64,000 bases of DNA from an uncultured Lactobacillus sp. Its GTDB lineage: Bacteria > Bacillota > Bacilli > Lactobacillales > Lactobacillaceae. How positions within the stretch are numbered: the first letter of the stretch is position 1; each line of letters opens with the position of its first letter. A model generated the notes under the pieces. The model saw only the letters and a program-made list of their open reading frames with translations, searched no databases and was not told the origin of the DNA. The stretch is taken from positions 1 through 64,000 of the forward strand of contig CALNAK010000035.1 of the NCBI GenBank assembly GCA_937874185.1. The letters are read 5' to 3'. Both the position numbers and the translations under genes were made by a program. Positions 50,666 through 59,479 of the stretch are shown one piece after another.

Positions 50666-51675
50666 CACTAAGTACATTGTGGTTTATAGTGATTGGACTT
50701 CTATTCGCAATCTTCCTATTTCTTGAAGGTTTTGACTTTGGTGTCGGAATGTCAACCAGATTCCTAGCTAAAGATGATGCAGAGAGATCTGCTATCATGT
50801 CAACAATCGGCCCACACTGGGACGGTAATGAAACTTGGCTTGTAACTGCCGGTGGTGCAATGTTTGCTTCCTTACCACTCTGGTATGCTTCATTGTTCTC
50901 AGGTTATTACATCCTCTTCCTATTGGTTCTAGTTGGTTTAATTCTTCGTGGTGTTTCATTTGAATTCCACAAGCATGCTGAATCAAAAATGGAGGAAAAT
51001 CTTTGGATGTGGACATTCTTCTGTGGAAGTATTTTGCCCCCATTCTTCCTATGTATGATTCTTTTGAGTATGGTTCAAGGTATTCCTATCAATGCCAATG
51101 GTGACGCTACTCCATCATTCTTCCAAGTTGTAAACTTGCTATCAATCGTTGGTGGTGTTGCTGGTACACTTCTATCTCTTGTTCATGGACTAAACTTCAT
51201 CAGATTAAGAGTTGAAGGACCATTACGTGACCGTGCTCGTAAACTTAATAAAATTTTGTATCCAATTTTGTTCCTTGGTGAAGTAGTCTTCGCAGTCCTT
51301 GTATTCTTGCAAACAGACTTCTTTACTAAGAGATTTGTTTCATCACTAATCATCACACTCTTAATTGTCTTGTTCTCTCTATTGGGTTACTATGGAGTCC
51401 TAAAGGATAGAGAAGGCTGGAGCTTTGCCGGAAGCGGTTTGTCACTAAGTATGGTCATCGTCTTATTGTTCAATGGACTATTCCCACGTGTCATGATTGC
51501 TACTAATCCAGCAAATAGTATATTGATCAAAAATGCCGCTAACTCACATTACACATTAGTTATTATGACTATCGTGGCATGTATCTTAGTTCCCATCGTC
51601 GCAATATACTTCATTTGGTCATACTCTCTATTTACAAAGAGAATAAATCCAAGGGAAAATACGGTGAAATATTAA
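50662..51675 (+). CDS. cydB: Cytochrome bd ubiquinol oxidase subunit II
   Basis: 337-residue membrane partner of CydA with about nine segments. LFAIFLFLEGFDFGVGM at the N-terminus and TIGPHWDGNETWLVTAGGAMFA are diagnostic. Translationally coupled to cydA by ATGA. Its stop TAA shares one base with the ATG of cydD. Confidence 0.97.
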   Translation: MTLSTLWFIVIGLLFAIFLFLEGFDFGVGMSTRFLAKDDAERSAIMSTIGPHWDGNETWLVTAGGAMFASLPLWYASLFSGYYILFLLVLVGLILRGVSFEFHKHAESKMEENLWMWTFFCGSILPPFFLCMILLSMVQGIPINANGDATPSFFQVVNLLSIVGGVAGTLLSLVHGLNFIRLRVEGPLRDRARKLNKILYPILFLGEVVFAVLVFLQTDFFTKRFVSSLIITLLIVLFSLLGYYGVLKDREGWSFAGSGLSLSMVIVLLFNGLFPRVMIATNPANSILIKNAANSHYTLVIMTIVACILVPIVAIYFIWSYSLFTKRINPRENTVKY

Positions 51676-53408
51676 TGATTGATAAGCGTTTATTTCGCTT
51701 ACCAGGAACAAAAAAACTACTATTGATGCTTGCAGGATTAACTCTTCTGCAAGCATTTGTTGTTTTATTCCAAGGTAAGTATTTAGCAGAAGCACTAGTA
51801 AATTCATGGGAACAAAAACCACTTCAAACCATCGTGAATCCAACGATTTTGTTTGTTGTGGCCTTTATTTTACGTCATTTATTTAATCTAATTAACACCA
51901 AAATAGTTGAAAACTATGCTAGCAATACCTCTGAAGAAATCCGTTCACAACTTTTGGATAAGGTCTATAACGCCGGTCCAGAAATGATTTCTGACGAAGG
52001 AACTGGTAACTTGGTAACATCCTCATTGGATGGTATTGATTTAGTTGAAAACTACTTCAAATTGATTTTTACAAAATTGATGAACATGTCGATTATTCCA
52101 CCAGTTTTATTGATTTATATCTACATGCAAAATATTGCATCCGGAATTACTTTGACAATCATCGTTCCACTAGTAATTCTCTTTATGATCATCCTAGGAT
52201 TAGCTGCACAGGCTAAAGCTGACTCTCAGTATAAACAATACACGATTCTTTCAAATCACTTCCTAGACGCCTTACGTGGCCTTCCAACACTAAAAATGTT
52301 GGGTTTAAGTAAGCGCTATGCTAAAAACATTTATACCGTTAGTGATGAGTATCGTCGTCGAACAATGAATACCTTGAGAATCGCTATCCTATCGACCTTT
52401 GCCCTCGATTGGTTAACCACTTTAGGAATTGCTATCTTGGCCGTCTTCCTAGGCTTAGGACTTATTAATGGCAGTTTCCCACTCTTCCCAGCTTTAGTTA
52501 CTTTAATCTTGGCTCCAGAGTATTTCCTACCTTTGAGAGATTTCTCAAATGATTATCACGCTACTTTGAATGGTAAAAATGCCTTAAATTCTATTTTTGA
52601 AATTTTGGAACGTCCTACTAAAGCTAAAGATGACGAATTAACCGACTTCGATTGGAATGAAAATTCACAAGTTGAAATCAATAATCTTCAATTCTCATTT
52701 AATGGTGTTGGTAATAACGAGGTTAGTTTAGACATTGATAAATTAAAGTTAGCTGGTTATCAAAAAATTGGTGTTATCGGTAAATCTGGCTCTGGTAAAA
52801 CTACTTTGATCAGAACTATCGGGGGATTCATCATACCCGACAGTGCCGATATCAAAATCAATAATCAAAAGGTAGCAAACTTCAAACAAGCTAATTGGCA
52901 AAAGAAACTAACCTTCTTGCCCCAATCTCCTTATCTTTTTGCTGGTTCGTTGGCTGAAAATATCGCCTTTTACAAACCAGAATCCACTGAAGCTGAAATT
53001 GAAAAAGCCGCTGATGCGGCCGGTTTAACTGAGTTTATTCAGACACTTTCTGATGGTTACAAAACACAGATTGGTGAAGGTGGTCGTGGTATTTCCGGTG
53101 GTCAGCAACAAAGAATCATGTTGGCTCGTGCCTTTCTAGCTGATGACCGTCACGTTTTGATTTTCGATGAACCAACCGCCCATTTGGATATTGAAACTGA
53201 ATACGCTTTGAAGAAACCGATGGAAAAGCTTTTCCAAAATCATTTAGTTATCTTCGCAACCCACCGACTTCACTGGATCAAAGAAATGGATTACGTTATC
53301 GTTATGGATAATGGTCAGATTGCTGAGCAAGGTACACCTGACGAGCTTCGTAACCATAACGGTGCTTATTCTAAATTAATTGAAAATATGCGAGGTGATC
53401 AACTATGA
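51675..53408 (+). CDS. cydD: Heterodimeric ABC exporter CydDC, CydD-type subunit
   Basis: About 577 residues, an ABC exporter half with six membrane segments (about 1-320) and an ATPase domain. Walker A GKSGSGKTT, signature ISGGQQQR, Walker B VLIFDEPTAHLD. CydDC exports cysteine/glutathione (or haem-linked reductant) and is needed to assemble cytochrome bd. The true start is the ATG at 51675 (TAATG overlap with cydB), not the longer upstream reading through cydB. Overlaps cydC by 4 bases. Confidence 0.93.
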   Translation: MIDKRLFRLPGTKKLLLMLAGLTLLQAFVVLFQGKYLAEALVNSWEQKPLQTIVNPTILFVVAFILRHLFNLINTKIVENYASNTSEEIRSQLLDKVYNAGPEMISDEGTGNLVTSSLDGIDLVENYFKLIFTKLMNMSIIPPVLLIYIYMQNIASGITLTIIVPLVILFMIILGLAAQAKADSQYKQYTILSNHFLDALRGLPTLKMLGLSKRYAKNIYTVSDEYRRRTMNTLRIAILSTFALDWLTTLGIAILAVFLGLGLINGSFPLFPALVTLILAPEYFLPLRDFSNDYHATLNGKNALNSIFEILERPTKAKDDELTDFDWNENSQVEINNLQFSFNGVGNNEVSLDIDKLKLAGYQKIGVIGKSGSGKTTLIRTIGGFIIPDSADIKINNQKVANFKQANWQKKLTFLPQSPYLFAGSLAENIAFYKPESTEAEIEKAADAAGLTEFIQTLSDGYKTQIGEGGRGISGGQQQRIMLARAFLADDRHVLIFDEPTAHLDIETEYALKKPMEKLFQNHLVIFATHRLHWIKEMDYVIVMDNGQIAEQGTPDELRNHNGAYSKLIENMRGDQL

Positions 53409-55144
53409 ATTTCTTCAAAACCTTCAAGTCCGATACATGGGTCAAACCATATATCAAGCAATATAAGGGACTTTTGATCACTGCTTTATTACTCGGACTA
53501 TTAACTTCATTTTGTGCCGCTGCATTGATGTTTACTTCTGGCTACACAATTGATAAAGCTGCGACACATCCTGTCAATATTCTTTTAATCTACGTTCCAA
53601 TTTTGTTAACACGGGCTTTTGGTATCGGACGTCCAGTTTTCAAGTATATTGAACGTCTAAAGAGTCACAACTGGGTATTAAGAGTTACTTCAGACTTGAG
53701 AACTAGGCTCTATAAAACACTTGAAAGTGACGCTTCATTCTTTAATGAACATCACAAAACTGGTGATATCATGGGACTTCTTTCCGAAGATATCAGTCAC
53801 CTTCAAAATCTTTATTTAAGAACTATTTTCCCAACTGTTATCTCATATCTCTTAACAATCATTGCTTCGATTGCACTAGGCATTTTTAATCCTTCATTTG
53901 GATTCTTTGTTTTCTTACTATTATTCATCGAAGTTTTCATCGTTCCATTAATTTCCGTTACAATTGAAAGTGCCCGTCGGACCTATCAAAAGGAAGTTAA
54001 GAGTGACCTTTATGTTCAACTGACCGACAATATCCTTGGTGTTGACGACTGGGTTATTTCTGGACGTAAGGATGACTTCAAGAATCTAACTTCAGAAAAC
54101 ATCAAAAACCTTGATAGTTCCAAGAACAAATCTAAGGCGTTCCGTCGCAATCGTGACTTCGGACTACAATTGATTTTCGCCGCCTTAGTTGTTTGTTTCT
54201 TAATTTTTACAAATCTAACTATGACTCATAATCAAGAGCAAGCTAATTTCGTCGCAGCGGTCGTTCTAGCCATTTTCCCACTATCAGATACAATTATCCC
54301 AGTTAGTCAGGGATTCGAAGAGTGGCCTCTTTATAAGGATTCTATCAACCGTTTAAACACGATTAAACCTATCAAGGATAATTTACCTGAACAAGTTGAT
54401 TTGAAGCCAGACGACTTCAAAACTCTAACTTTGAATCATGTTGATTTCGAATATGATACTGATTCACCAGTTCTAATCAAGAACTTCTCACAAACGATTA
54501 CTAAGGGCGAAAAGTTAGCCTTATTGGGACCAAGCGGTATCGGTAAAACAACTATTCTTCAATTAATTCTGGGAGATCTAACTCCTCAAAACGGTCACAT
54601 CAAAATTAACGATTTAGATGTCGCACAGATCCAAAAGAACCGTGAAAAAATCTATTCCGTTCTTAACCAAAAGCCATTCCTATTCAACACAACTTTATTG
54701 AATAACGTTCGTTTAGGTAATGAGAATAAAACTGATTCTGAAGTTAAAAAAGCTATTGAACGTGTTGGTTTAAAAGATTTAATAGAATCATTGCCCAATA
54801 AATACAACACCATTGTTGGTGAAAACGGATCAAGATTCTCTGGTGGAGAACAAGAAAGAATTGCTCTAGCTAGAATTTTGTTACAAGATGCTCCAATCGT
54901 CTTACTAGATGAACCAACCGTTGGACTAGATCCAATCACTGAGAATGATTTGTTGGAAACAATCTTTGATGTTTTAAAAGACAAAACTATTATTTGGGTA
55001 ACCCACCATTTACAAGGCGTCAAACACGTCGATCACATTATCTTCTTGAATAGTGAAAAGATTGAAATGGAAGGAAATCCTGAAGAACTTTATAATTCTA
55101 ATAAACATTTCAAGGAACTGTATCAAATGGATCAAGGATTATAG
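53405..55144 (+). CDS. cydC: Heterodimeric ABC exporter CydDC, CydC-type subunit
   Basis: 579 residues, partner ABC exporter half. N-terminal membrane part with LMFTSGYTIDKAATHPVN (CydC-like), then the ATPase: Walker A GPSGIGKTT, signature FSGGEQER, Walker B VLLDEPTVGLD, switch His in VTHHLQG. The two subunits together form the CydDC exporter. Last gene of the cydABDC operon; a strong terminator follows. Confidence 0.93.
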   Translation: MNFFKTFKSDTWVKPYIKQYKGLLITALLLGLLTSFCAAALMFTSGYTIDKAATHPVNILLIYVPILLTRAFGIGRPVFKYIERLKSHNWVLRVTSDLRTRLYKTLESDASFFNEHHKTGDIMGLLSEDISHLQNLYLRTIFPTVISYLLTIIASIALGIFNPSFGFFVFLLLFIEVFIVPLISVTIESARRTYQKEVKSDLYVQLTDNILGVDDWVISGRKDDFKNLTSENIKNLDSSKNKSKAFRRNRDFGLQLIFAALVVCFLIFTNLTMTHNQEQANFVAAVVLAIFPLSDTIIPVSQGFEEWPLYKDSINRLNTIKPIKDNLPEQVDLKPDDFKTLTLNHVDFEYDTDSPVLIKNFSQTITKGEKLALLGPSGIGKTTILQLILGDLTPQNGHIKINDLDVAQIQKNREKIYSVLNQKPFLFNTTLLNNVRLGNENKTDSEVKKAIERVGLKDLIESLPNKYNTIVGENGSRFSGGEQERIALARILLQDAPIVLLDEPTVGLDPITENDLLETIFDVLKDKTIIWVTHHLQGVKHVDHIIFLNSEKIEMEGNPEELYNSNKHFKELYQMDQGL

Positions 55145-55163
55145 CCGTTATAACGTTATGAAT

Positions 55164-55221
55164 AAAAATAAGGGTTCTGAATTAGTCGGTTAATGCCAAC
55201 TGATTCAGAACCCTTTTATTT
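55164..55221 (+). terminator. Terminator of the cyd operon
   Basis: AAAATAAGGGTTCTGAAT-AGT pairs with ACT-ATTCAGAACCCTTTTATTT. Confidence 0.9.
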
Positions 55222-55245
55222 ATCGCTACTATTAAGTGGTAAAAC

Positions 55246-55560
55246 TTAGAAAAATTGAATCCTTAAATCTCCAACACCGTTAGCAATCCACTTGTAACTG
55301 CCAGCTCGGGACAATTTAATTAGTTGCGTATAATCAGAATTAAAATTGTCGTCCAAATCCATCTTTTTATTACCTAAAACAAATAGATTTATCCCATTAA
55401 CGGTCTTAGCTGCAACTACTTGAGGAGCCATACCTTTGTTAAGAGCTGTGGCAGCTTTCATCAAAACACCTAATATATCAGGATCATTACTCCCTGCCTT
55501 AACATTGTTATACATTGAATCTATTAGCTGAAACACTTCGTCTTTTATATTATCTGTCAT
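55246..55560 (-). CDS. Small protein resembling bacteriocin immunity proteins
   Basis: About 104 residues, mostly helical. Two segments, DPDILGVLMKAATALNKGMAPQ and VVAAKTVNGINLFVLGNKKM, resemble the four-helix enterocin A-type immunity fold (ALxKGxxPxxVxxKxxNxIxx). That similarity is by eye and not certain. The start at 55560 follows GGGGATA. It lies 56 bases downstream of the next gene and may be co-transcribed. Confidence 0.55.
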   Translation of the reverse strand: MTDNIKDEVFQLIDSMYNNVKAGSNDPDILGVLMKAATALNKGMAPQVVAAKTVNGINLFVLGNKKMDLDDNFNSDYTQLIKLSRAGSYKWIANGVGDLRIQFF

Positions 55561-55616
55561 TATTATTATCCCCATATTAATAATTTATAGTTTAATTGCT
55601 TTGGACGGCGGACAAC

Positions 55617-55955
55617 TTAGTGTCCTCCTCCCCAGGCAACGGCGTTAATAATTCCAATCCCACTCTGAGAAATTGATTTTTGAGATAACTTATCTAATTT
55701 ATTGATTAGTTCATTTTGATGCTCGTCAAAATGGTATGTCTTTTTTAAAGCAATCTTTTGAAATTTACCAATCATCTCATTTAGAGCATCTGAAATTTGT
55801 TTATATTTTTGAGAATCCTTTTCTGGCTTATTAATCTGGTTGTAAGCAACCTGAATACTATCTGTAATCCCACTTTGATCAACGACTGACTTATTCAATT
55901 CATTCAAACTAGCATTGACCTGTTCAAGTACCTCAGATTTTTTTGCTTGATTCAT
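55617..55955 (-). CDS. Hypothetical helical protein with GGGH tail
   Basis: About 112 residues. Predicted long helices (MNQAKKSEVLEQVNASLNELNKS, then SQKYKQISDALNEMIGKFQKI) and a hydrophobic, Gly-rich C-terminus SISQSGIGIINAVAWGGGH. The tail could insert in a membrane or be a bacteriocin-like or partner motif. No clear family. GGGGAG precedes the ATG. It lies next to the immunity-like gene and after repeat J. Confidence 0.5.
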   Translation of the reverse strand: MNQAKKSEVLEQVNASLNELNKSVVDQSGITDSIQVAYNQINKPEKDSQKYKQISDALNEMIGKFQKIALKKTYHFDEHQNELINKLDKLSQKSISQSGIGIINAVAWGGGH

Positions 55956-56017
55956 AATATTCTCCCCTATCAAAAAGTGGCTGGTTAATAACTACTTTGT
56001 TACTCAAACTTGCTGCT

Positions 56018-56136
56018 TAAACGCGGAATAAAACACAACTTCACTCCGCTTAATCCAAAATGGGCAGTAACTCAAACTCGAGTTACCACCCATTCACATT
56101 AATGCTCGGAAGCTGAACGTGTTTTATCCCGATCTG
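56018..56136 (-). repeat. Diverged relative of the structured repeat, copy J
   Basis: Same plan but different stems: outer ATAAAACAC / GTGTTTTAT and CTTC / GAAG, middle TTAAT / ATTAA, inner AATGGG / CCCATT and GTAACTC / GAGTTAC. It keeps CTCCGCTT and AATGCTCGGAA. It lies 57 bases after the prenyl synthase stop. Confidence 0.65.
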
Positions 56137-56192
56137 TAAGTATTATCACTTCATTCAAGCTAATACAATCCGCGTTCTTTTAATAATAAATA

Positions 56193-57164
56193 CTATTTAA
56201 TTCGGTTAACCAGCCTTTTAACAACAGCTTTTATAACTTTACGGCTCGTATTATTTGGCAATTTGTCCAACTCATTTAGGGCATCTTGCGTATACTGTCG
56301 AGCAATCTCTTTGGCCTGATTCAAATAGCCATCTTCCACAACTATATTAGTTGCTTTGGCGTCATCATCAGCGCTAAGTTCATCTTTTGACAAAATAGCG
56401 ACTAAGTCAGAATTATTATCTTCTAATCCCAAAATGTATGGTAGTGAATATACTCCATTTTTCAAATCTTCACGGACTGGCTTACCTATTTGAGCAGAGC
56501 TACTGAAATCTAAAATATCATCAATAATTTGAAAAGCCATCCCAATGTCATAACCAATTTTCTTACAACTATTAACTAATTCTTCATTGCCACCACTAAC
56601 AATGGCTCCCATTTTTGAACTCAAACTAAATAACTCAGCTGTTTTACCTGATACTTCTTTGATATACATTTCTTTAGTCGCATTGACATTGAAATTGATC
56701 AACATTTGGTCCAATTCGCCAATCAAAATCTTTTTCATACTCAAAGCATTACGTAAAATATCGGTATTATCAGTTAAATTGCGAGAAATTAGCTCAAAAT
56801 ACAATGTAAATAAGTAGTCACCAGCATAAATTGCGTTTCTGCGACCATATTTCGTATGAATTGTAGGACGTGATCTTCTCATTGGTGAATCATCAATCAC
56901 ATCATCATGAATCAAAGTAGCAACATGCAAAACTTCTAAAGATGCGGCCAAGGGGATTAATTCTTGAGTCGTTCTTTTTTTCTCACCAAACTCGCTGAAC
57001 AGTAAGAAAAAGGCCGGACGCAACATCTTGCCACCTGAAGTTAAATCTATAATCATTGAACTAATATCAAGATTTTTAATACTCACGATTTCGTGAATAT
57101 ATTCTGTCGTTAAATCCAATTTTTCCCCTAGTTGAGGATAGCTTTTCCAAATTGAGTTCGCCAT
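56193..57164 (-). CDS. Polyprenyl diphosphate synthase (heptaprenyl-type, component II)
   Basis: 323-residue all-trans polyprenyl synthase that builds the side chain of menaquinone. First Asp-rich motif LIHDDVIDDSPMRR and second QIIDDILDFSSS; GGKMLRP and FSELGEK-like YSLPYILGLED follow the pattern. Chain length is not decidable; heptaprenyl or similar is likely. Component I (HepS-like) is not seen. Divergent from the menA-like gene, 85 bases apart, so both serve the same quinone. Confidence 0.9.
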   Translation of the reverse strand: MANSIWKSYPQLGEKLDLTTEYIHEIVSIKNLDISSMIIDLTSGGKMLRPAFFLLFSEFGEKKRTTQELIPLAASLEVLHVATLIHDDVIDDSPMRRSRPTIHTKYGRRNAIYAGDYLFTLYFELISRNLTDNTDILRNALSMKKILIGELDQMLINFNVNATKEMYIKEVSGKTAELFSLSSKMGAIVSGGNEELVNSCKKIGYDIGMAFQIIDDILDFSSSAQIGKPVREDLKNGVYSLPYILGLEDNNSDLVAILSKDELSADDDAKATNIVVEDGYLNQAKEIARQYTQDALNELDKLPNNTSRKVIKAVVKRLVNRIK

Positions 57165-57249
57165 AAAATATATATTACCCCTGTATCACTTTGTTGTATT
57201 CCAAAATAATTCTATAATAGAAATTATCAAATCCAAAGGACTGATTTTT

Positions 57250-58164
57250 GTGAAACCTTCTGTTTTTTTTGAACTTGTCGAAATAAAAGCTAAAACTGCG
57301 AGTGTCTTCCCTTTTCTAATGGGAACGTTGTACTCATATTATCACTGGCACTCAATTAACGCTTTTGATTTGATTTTATTCTTTATCGCCATGTTTCTAT
57401 TCAATATGGCCGTTGATATTAATGACAACTATTGGGACTATAAAAACGCCATCGGTGTAGATAGTTTCAGAAAAGGAACCAACGTAATTGGCGTCAATCA
57501 TTTGAATATTCATCTGATTGGCTGGATTGATTTCTCATTTACAGCACTTTCAGCCATCATTGGACTTTTCATAGTTTATCGAACTGGTCTTCCATTATTA
57601 TACTTGGGATTATTCTCGTTTGCTGTCGGATTCTGTTACGCAGGCGGACCTTGGCCAATAAATCGAGGACCACTTGGCGAATTTTTCTCAGGTTTTACAA
57701 TGGGATTCGTTATTTACTTGATTGCTATCTATATCAATGTAGTTAATAATCCTGCCGTTATTTTAGATTTCAAATTTTATGGAGACGCTTTACTATCTTC
57801 ACTTTTGACAGTCTTCGCCATTTCCAATCTCCTCTTGGCTAACAATATAGCTGACCAAAAGGAAGACATTGGATTAGGACGTAAAACGATGGTTTATTAC
57901 TTAGGAAAAGCCAATTCCATTTTCATTCTAAAATCATTATACGTTCTCGGATATCTGGCATTACTCTGTTCAGTCATCCTCGGACTACTTCCAAAACTGA
58001 TGCTGTTAACATTTTTAATAACACCAATAGTTTATAAAAATGCCAAAGCTTTCAGCAAGAATCCTATCAAGAAGAAAACATTCCCCTTGATTATTAAGAA
58101 TCTCTTACTGATAACTTTGACAGAGACGGTCACCTTTTTATTAGGCGTTATATTTAATTTTTAA
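57250..58164 (+). CDS. 1,4-dihydroxy-2-naphthoate polyprenyltransferase (MenA-like)
   Basis: 304-residue UbiA-family membrane enzyme. Asp-rich motif 1 NMAVDINDNYWDYKNAIGVD and motif 2 NNIADQKEDIGLGRKTM bind the prenyl diphosphate. It attaches a polyprenyl chain to dihydroxynaphthoate or a related ring. The start is GTG at 57250 with AAAGGA 8 bases upstream. No menF, D, H, C, E or B genes are in the window; the cell may use ring precursor from outside. Its stop codon overlaps the stop of ackA in the sequence TTAA. Confidence 0.88.
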   Translation: MKPSVFFELVEIKAKTASVFPFLMGTLYSYYHWHSINAFDLILFFIAMFLFNMAVDINDNYWDYKNAIGVDSFRKGTNVIGVNHLNIHLIGWIDFSFTALSAIIGLFIVYRTGLPLLYLGLFSFAVGFCYAGGPWPINRGPLGEFFSGFTMGFVIYLIAIYINVVNNPAVILDFKFYGDALLSSLLTVFAISNLLLANNIADQKEDIGLGRKTMVYYLGKANSIFILKSLYVLGYLALLCSVILGLLPKLMLLTFLITPIVYKNAKAFSKNPIKKKTFPLIIKNLLLITLTETVTFLLGVIFNF

Positions 58165-59354
58165 TCCAATAATTTCGCAAATCCATAAGTATCTTGGGCA
58201 ATCATCAATTCCTCATTAGTTGGAATTGTATAAGCAGCAACAGTGGAATCATCAGTTGTTATCTTAATTTCCTTGCCACGGACTTTATTATTTTCTTGAT
58301 CAATCTTCAGACCCATATATTCAAAACCACTCATGATATCTTCACGAACTTCGGCGGAATTTTCACCAACACCAGCGGTAAAGGCAATTACGTCAATGCC
58401 ACCCATTTCGGCGATATATGAACCAACAAATTTGATAATGCGGTTACGATACATTTCTAAGGCCAATTTAGCACGTTCATTGGTATCTTCATTAGCTTCA
58501 ATATCACGCATATCAGCTGACACACCAGAAATACCTAACAAACCAGATTTATTATTAAGAATATCGATCATGTCAGAGATATCAGTTAAACCTAACTTTT
58601 TCATTAGATATGGAATGATAGAAAAGTCGATATCACCACTTCTGGAACTCATCATGATACCAGCTAGTGGAGTGAATCCCATTGAAATATCATAGGCTTT
58701 ACCATTCTTGATGGCACTGATTGAAGCTCCACTACCCAAGTGAAGAACGATAACATTCTTATCTTGGATACCACCGTCAACGATTTTATCCAAACGTTGG
58801 GCAATATAACGATGACTTGTACCATGTGCTCCGTAACGGCGTACGTGGTATTTTTTGTAGTCTTCCAAATCAAGACTATATAGGTAGTTAACTTCTGGAA
58901 TATCGACGAAGAATGATGAATCAAACACAGCTACTTGAATAGCCTTAGGAACCAATTTTCTGAAAACACTAATATAATAGGCTTCAATTTTGTTATGTAA
59001 CGGAGCGTATTCTGCAAGCTCTTCAATTTTTTTCAAATTTTCACTAGTAACGATTTCAGACTTCTTAAAGGCTTCACCACCAGCAACAACCCGGTGACCA
59101 AAGGCGACAATATCTTCGAACTTTTCAATAATTTTCATATCTTTCAAAGCGTCTAGGATAGACAATACGGCAACATCATTGGACTTAATAGCTTGTTCAC
59201 GTTCAATTTTCTTACCGTTATACTTCAATTTAAAAACGGCTTTAGGAGTACCTAATCGGTCAATCATCCCTGAAGCAATTGTTGTTTTATCAGGCATCTC
59301 AAAAAGTTTCCACTTCAAAGTTGAACTACCTGCATTTATAGCCATAATCTTCAT
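58161..59354 (-). CDS. ackA: Acetate kinase
   Basis: 397-residue cytoplasmic kinase that makes ATP from acetyl phosphate. N-terminal MKIMAINAGSSTLKWKLFE, then FGHRVVAGGEAF, HLGSGASISAIKNG and AFTAGVGENSAEVRE. The start at 59354 follows AAAGGAGAG with 7-base spacing; a longer reading from 59384 lacks a ribosome site. Convergent with menA, with stop codons overlapping as TTAA and no terminator between them. Confidence 0.97.
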   Translation of the reverse strand: MKIMAINAGSSTLKWKLFEMPDKTTIASGMIDRLGTPKAVFKLKYNGKKIEREQAIKSNDVAVLSILDALKDMKIIEKFEDIVAFGHRVVAGGEAFKKSEIVTSENLKKIEELAEYAPLHNKIEAYYISVFRKLVPKAIQVAVFDSSFFVDIPEVNYLYSLDLEDYKKYHVRRYGAHGTSHRYIAQRLDKIVDGGIQDKNVIVLHLGSGASISAIKNGKAYDISMGFTPLAGIMMSSRSGDIDFSIIPYLMKKLGLTDISDMIDILNNKSGLLGISGVSADMRDIEANEDTNERAKLALEMYRNRIIKFVGSYIAEMGGIDVIAFTAGVGENSAEVREDIMSGFEYMGLKIDQENNKVRGKEIKITTDDSTVAAYTIPTNEELMIAQDTYGFAKLLD

Positions 59355-59479
59355 ACAAAAACTCTCCTTTTTTGGTCTAGGCATTCTCTTTAAATAGCGC
59401 TACATCAGACTTTACACCGATATAAAAAAATGCTACTCTTTAGTAACTATTATAAGTCTTTTTATGGGGGAATTCATTC

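Noticed and set aside
51579..51674. Longer N-terminus for CydD
   Set aside because: It runs through the end of cydB; the ATG at 51675, overlapping the cydB stop, fits the family's N-terminus.
59385..59420. Possible cre near TAGCGCTA upstream of ackA
   Set aside because: The palindrome is short and the rest does not fit the cre consensus.
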